Position numbers and translations under genes: made by a program. DNA of 64,000 nt from Parascedosporium putredinis (lineage: Eukaryota; Ascomycota; Sordariomycetes; Microascales; Microascaceae): positions 496,001-560,000 of the forward strand of contig CASHTG010000003.1 of NCBI GenBank assembly GCA_949357655.1. Direction: 5' to 3'. Shown one piece after another: positions 59,492-64,000 of this stretch. Within the stretch, counting starts at the first letter, position 1. Every line of letters begins with the position of its first letter. Below the pieces are notes generated by a model. The model was not told the DNA's origin, did no database searches, and saw only the letters and a program-made list of their open reading frames with translations.

Positions 59492-61534
59492 TCATCGTAA
59501 CTTCGTGAACATAGGGGCCTGGGTTGTAGGCGGTTGGCTAGATTGTATTTCATATCCGGTTTGCTGACCCATGCTAGGCAAGGGCGGAACCTCTTCCAAG
59601 GGCGTAGGATGTTGTCGCTTCAGCCTCAGGTTATCAATGCTTTTCCATGACATGCCCATAGGGCGCTTCGGGGTTTTGGGCCGGGTCGAGTGCTCATAGT
59701 TCAAAGGACTCTCCATCGATGTCAAGACCTCCATCTGCGCACCCGAAGTCGGCCATTGCTGCGTCTGAGGTGGGGGATGCTGTGGGTGCTGTGGGTGCTG
59801 TTGTGAATGAGGCGGTTGGGAATATTGGTGCTGGTGTTGCACATGTTGATGCTGCGCATGTGGATGTTGGGTATGGGTATGTTGAGGGGTAGCATATGGC
59901 TGTTGGTGGTGGGTCGGGGCCGTATGCGCCTGCGGTTGCTGATGCATCGACGTGTGCGGTTGCATTTGGTCCGAGGGCAGGGGTGCCGGGGTTGAATTCA
60001 TAGGATGATCGACTGCCTCGGCGGCCGTGGGGTGCTGAGCATGGGGGATCGACTCCTGGGTTGGAGGTGCAAAGTGGTAGCCTTCCTGCCACTGATTGAT
60101 GTCGGGAGCGTGATATGGAGTTCCGGGATGAGGCTGGGACCACGTGTCCTGCTCGGCCACGAGAGGCCGACTGACTGCAGCGGGTTGAGTCTTGGCGGGA
60201 AGGTTTGCGGATGCCCGAGGTTCGGGGTGGAACATGCTTTGCGGTGGGGGCTTCGGCTGCTGGGGGTTGAAGTGAAAAGGGGGCTGTTGAGAAATGGGGA
60301 AGGCTAGCTTGAGAAGAGCTGGCTTCATGAGCATTTCGTGGCGCGAGGCCGCGAGCGAGCAGTCTTTCTTCAAAGGGCGTTTAATGCCTGGGGGAGTTCC
60401 GGCGCATCGAGGTTGGACGATCTGAACGGTTCGCCGCCAAGCGTCCAAGCCCAGTGAAGCAGCCGAGAGGTATCGTAGAGATGGCGGCACTCGAGTAGTC
60501 TCTTGAGGTCAGCCGACGACCGTGGTTGCCAGCGGAGGGCGTTGCGGATGCTCTTTTGCCATACACATTGCTTCCACATATCCTTGACGGCTTCTTGGCG
60601 GAGCAGATTCTGAATCTGGGTGTAGTACTCCCACTCAGCAACACAGAATCCCATATCGAAATGCTTGGCAACATGGTCGAAATACTTGTCTCTGAGCGTC
60701 TTTGCTTCATCTTCCGAAGAGGCTTCAAAGACGCGATCTTTGCAACCTCGGAATCCGCAGGCGAAGACGAGCTGGGGGCAGAGATCAACGCGGGCCTTGT
60801 TGGGCGGTAGGTGGATATCGGTATGGCAAGATTTTACATGGGCGACGTAGGCTTTTTCAAAGTCGAAGGTGAGAGGGCATCCGGCGTACTGGCACACCCA
60901 GAGAGTGTTGGTGTGATGAAAGTTTTGCAAGTGCTTCTTAAAATCGCTCTTTCGGCTAAAGCCGACAACGATTCCCTCGACGAAACACATGGTACATTCA
61001 ATGGCCTTCCGGGGAGTGGATGCGGTGACAATGGAGGTGACGGACGGATTTGCTTGGATCATGGGCGAGTCCGAGGACTTGATCTCCCTCGGGGGTGAGG
61101 AGCCGATGCGGACCATTCCCCAGAGATGCTTTGGACGTCGGCCTGGAGATAGTTGGGCATGTCGGTCGATTCAGACCAGCCCGCCTGCGTGTTCTGAGAA
61201 ATGATGGAGGCCGTTTCAGACTGGCACATGGATGGCTCACTAAAGCTCAAAGAGGGAACTCCACTCGTATTGCTCGAGAGAGTGACTTGAGACATGGTCG
61301 ACATCCGGCCAGCTAAAGAAAAATTGTCAGCATTCGTCGCAAAGCCCATGGTGGACGACGAGGGTTAGATGAAGAAACAGAAGAAGACATACAGGATTCA
61401 CCAAGGCTTCTGAGGAAGAACATGAGGTTTACCGGTCCGTATTTGGCGGCAAGCTGCACCATGGCCTGGATATCCTCCGGCGCCATCTGATAGGCGCGAC
61501 TGGCATCTTGCCAGGGGTTCTGACTGGAAAACAT
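59492..61534 (-). CDS. C2H2 zinc-finger protein with His/Gln/Pro-rich tail, probable transcription factor
   Basis: There are two exons: 61534-61393 and 61312-59492. The reconstructed protein has 654 residues. The N-terminus (PEDIQAMVQLAAKYGPVNLMFFL) is followed by a Ser-rich stretch. Three Cys/His clusters span about residues 150-250: CTMCFVEGIVVGFSRKSDFKKH, then CQYAGCPLTFDFEKAYVAHVKSCH, then CGFRGC with a more distant YFDHVAKHF. Spacing in the first and second matches C2H2 fingers; the third is degenerate. The C-terminal third is Pro/Gln/His-rich (HAQHQHVQHQHQYSQPPHSQ), a common feature of fungal activation domains. It ends in a basic region (RPKTPKRPMGMSWKSIDNLRLKR). Two one-base breaks occur at runs of five G on the plus strand near 61093 and 60392. 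I infer a nuclear regulator; its targets are unknown. Confidence 0.82.
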
Positions 61535-63762
61535 TGCTCCTCCAGCCAAGGCTCACGACTCAACTTCAACCAAGAGGATGGGCTCTTTCTCTAGTTGGCC
61601 GAACCAACCCGTGGCGAGGTTGCCTACAGTCGACGTCGACAAGCAACAATGGCAACGGCTACTGAAGGTGTGCAGCAAAGTGGGTTGAGTCAGAGTCGCA
61701 CAAGGAGTTTCGCCCGACCAGCACAGAAAAGATCCTGGAGGATAGAAACCCCAATCAAGAAAAGGTCCCCCAAAAGGAATGGAAGCCGCCTGTCGACGGT
61801 CAGTCGATTGATGCACTGGTGAGATAATCGGGTCCGGCACGATCAGTCCTCGAAGGGTCCAGCTGGATGCGACTCGCGATTTTACTGGGCGGACGTTGGT
61901 GAGGAGGTGAAGAACCGGCGACTGAGTTCAAAAACAAGAGGATGAGAAGGAGGGCTCTTTCTCCGTCTTGCTGATTGCTGTTGTATTAAAACTCTGGACA
62001 ATAATCGGCGCTCGTTAATAACCGGGAAAAAGGGGATGGGATGGAAGGAATAGGCGAAAGTCAAGGTAAAAAGAGCAATGCGAAGGGGTATCGGGAGGGG
62101 ATGGGCGACAGTAGGGGAGTGGAAGCTTTTGAGGACTGCGAGAGAGGTCTGGGAGCAGGAGCCACCTAGTCGCGATCTGAGATCCAGGGCACCGGTATTG
62201 TATATGGAAGGTTATTGCTTTAGACAAAGGGCGATATACCTTCTTTTCCGTCTGCGCAATAAGGTACCTTGTTGATTGGGGAATGACAGTCCTTCATGAC
62301 GGTATTATGCGAGGGAAAGAACGGACTGTAGGCCCGAGCGGGAGCAACCTTGTACATCGAGACACCCACCCTTTCCTGGGCTAAACCCCCCTCCCTTGGC
62401 TTGTAACTTCTTTCAAGGTCAAAAGAAGGTCGTGGCAAGCGTTGACACGCACCCCTTCATCTTCCCTTCATCCCCCCTCCTTGCCCCTTCCCCATCTAAT
62501 CCATCCGCGCAATTAGCGCACCAGGGAATGACAGGGCAAGAGCCTGGAGGTGCTAAATACCTCCCGCCCTCGAATTTCTTCATGGAAAGCGAGGCTTTCC
62601 AGACAGATGCGGTGTATCCATGCGCGACCCTGGGATTGGACCCATGCCGAGGCCGAAAACATTCAAGTCGCACACATCAACGAGGTGCGAGTGAGGAGTG
62701 AGGTTGTTGGGCCAGGCCAGGCCAGGCCATCGAATGCATCGCTAAACTTTCCCACAAGGCTAGGATGGGCGCAGCGCTGATCGGAGGCTAACTACCAAGA
62801 CATCCAAGTGCGCCGATCTGCCTCATTTGTACCTACAAGACAAGGACGCATTCCTGAATTTGATCATTCCGATTATGCGAAAGATAGTCATCAAGGAAAA
62901 CCGGAGGGTGTCTCCAGTGAGCGCGTAACCCCATGTTGGACTGGCCTGGAAGAAGGGTGAGAGAATGTTCCGTTTGGAGGAGAGCGACGAATGGTACCTC
63001 GCCCTCGGAAGGAACCTCCACTGTGTCAAGGTTCGCCGTAAATAGCACGAGTTTCCCCCTTTATGGCAGGGGCAAGGGCTTGCATGCATGCTAAGTGGAT
63101 GCGCTTGGTGGTGAAGGAACATGGCGGAGGGTACGTATTGTGTAATTACTGTATCCAAGCACCCTTTCGCGAGTTCCGGACGGGACATTTGATTGATCTT
63201 GTCAAAGGCGACGTGACATGTTGATGGTGCTCTCCCCGAGGCGAGACGGTGACGGAGGGCATTGACCTGTCTTGCCCGCGTGTTGGCGCAAGCGGAAGGC
63301 AAGGGAATCGATCCTACAAGCTTTTTTGGTCTGGGGCCGGGCGCCTGCCACCAGCTCTAGCGAGAGAACATCATATGCACCAGCACCAGCGCCAGCGCCA
63401 GCGCCAGCACCAGCCAGCATTTGTAGTCGTGCTGAGTGTCGATTCATATTTCCTTCGTACTCACATTGAAGCCTGTCTCTCGACAAAGTTCTTTCGAGAA
63501 GTCGCTTATCTCCCCAGATTCTTCTCACACTCAAACTACCCAAATTCGCGCCAGGATGTAAGAAGTACCAGGCCAGGTGCCCATTCTGTCTGTAACGTTC
63601 CCGGCGCCAGTCTCCATCAATTGATGATTATAATATTGATACTATCAACTCCACCCCTCGTGCCTCGCATTATTACTCCATACTCTCCACGATTTGTATT
63701 GCTCGAAACATAGATCCATCAGAGAGGGAGAGCATCGCTCGGCACGCCGAAGAGGATCCGCC
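61535..63762. other. 2.2-kb intergenic region
   Basis: The left part should be the leader and promoter of the zinc-finger gene. The right part follows the 3' end of an edge gene and contains the hexamer repeat at 63379-63417. An open plus-strand frame at 63249-63713 runs through that repeat and has no domain, so I do not call it. Confidence 0.45.
63379..63417 (+). repeat. short hexamer tandem repeat (CCAGCR)
   Basis: About six imperfect copies of a six-base unit, alternating ACCAGC and GCCAGC. It lies in non-coding sequence, close to the 3' end of the partial gene at the right edge. Confidence 0.85.
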
Positions 63763-64000
63763 TTACCCGCCGCACTTGTTAACTAATCGAGAAAGAGCGT
63801 CAGCAGGTGTGTTGTGTGGCAGGGAGCTTGTTTCCTTTGCCAGGGCTTTCCAGAGGCAGACTTTATGCAAGTCCTGCAACCCCTCACGGTCATCCTGAGG
63901 GGGAAAGTCTTTCATCAGCGTTCCGTCAGGCTGAAGGGTGGAGGTCAGCTCATGCATTCTTGCAAGTTCGCCAGGGTGCATGCGCCAGCTCAGATCGATG
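63763..64000 (-). CDS. 3' end of an unidentified gene, truncated by the window edge
   Basis: An open minus-strand frame enters from beyond 64000 and ends at 63763. It encodes about 78 residues, including WRMHPGELARMHELTSTLQ, KDFPPQDDREGLQDLHKVC and DALSRLVNKCGG. The amino-acid mix looks like a soluble folded protein rather than random sequence, but I recognise no family. The first Met within the window (63981) need not be the start, since the frame is open upstream of it. Whether it is a final exon or part of a longer exon cannot be told from here. Confidence 0.4.
   Translation of the reverse strand, partial: IDLSWRMHPGELARMHELTSTLQPDGTLMKDFPPQDDREGLQDLHKVCLWKALAKETSSLPHNTPADALSRLVNKCGG

Noticed and set aside
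63249..63713. 154-codon plus-strand frame through the hexamer repeat
   Set aside because: Openness is driven by the repeat (His-Gln-Arg units); no domain is present.

Overview
The window looks like a chromosomal segment of a filamentous ascomycete, most likely a Sordariomycete and possibly in or near the Sordariales. The basis is short GT-AG introns with CTAAC-type branch points (for example near 971, 26488 and 57825), pyrimidine-rich leaders before start codons, GC-rich coding exons, and Neurospora-like gene content, above all a 26-residue copper metallothionein with Neurospora cysteine spacing. No transposon, rRNA, tRNA or CRISPR was recognised. There is no sign of AT-rich repeat-induced mutation.

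Layout from left to right: an acidic Ala/Glu-rich nuclear-type protein (759-1840, +); a CSC1/OSCA stress-gated channel (7765-11031, +); an alcohol acetyltransferase-family enzyme (12354-13861, -); a large orphan single-span membrane protein (14934-18477, +); saccharopine reductase LYS9 (19629-21708, -); a transferrin-receptor/M28B-like membrane protein that has lost metal ligands (23900-26700, +); retromer VPS35 (28054-31105, -); a secreted PEBP-family protein (35000-36331, +); an HMT1-type vacuolar ABC transporter (44374-47503, +); co-chaperone SGT2 (49005-50528, -); a RING-CH membrane E3 ligase (51258-52706, -); the metallothionein (55030-55191, -); galactokinase (57082-58739, +); a C2H2 zinc-finger factor with a His/Gln-rich tail (59492-61534, -); and the 3' end of an unidentified gene at the right edge. 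Genes occupy roughly 28 kb. The rest is unusually roomy non-coding sequence, including stretches of about 5.9, 3.9 and 8 kb.

The sequence is technically imperfect. In 11 of the 14 complete genes the reading frame breaks and resumes one frame over, almost always at a short G or C run, about 39 times in total. After allowing one missing base per break (two in a few cases), every gene model I checked becomes divisible by three and reaches the expected family length. I therefore read these as base-calling deletions rather than pseudogenes, and gene calls span the breaks. VPS35, the first gene and the metallothionein are free of breaks.

There is no operon-like pathway. Three genes within about 31 kb relate to metal handling (HMT1-like transporter, metallothionein, Tre1/Tre2-like transferrin-receptor homologue). 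The other genes are housekeeping functions: lysine synthesis, endosome sorting, tail-anchored protein targeting and galactose use.
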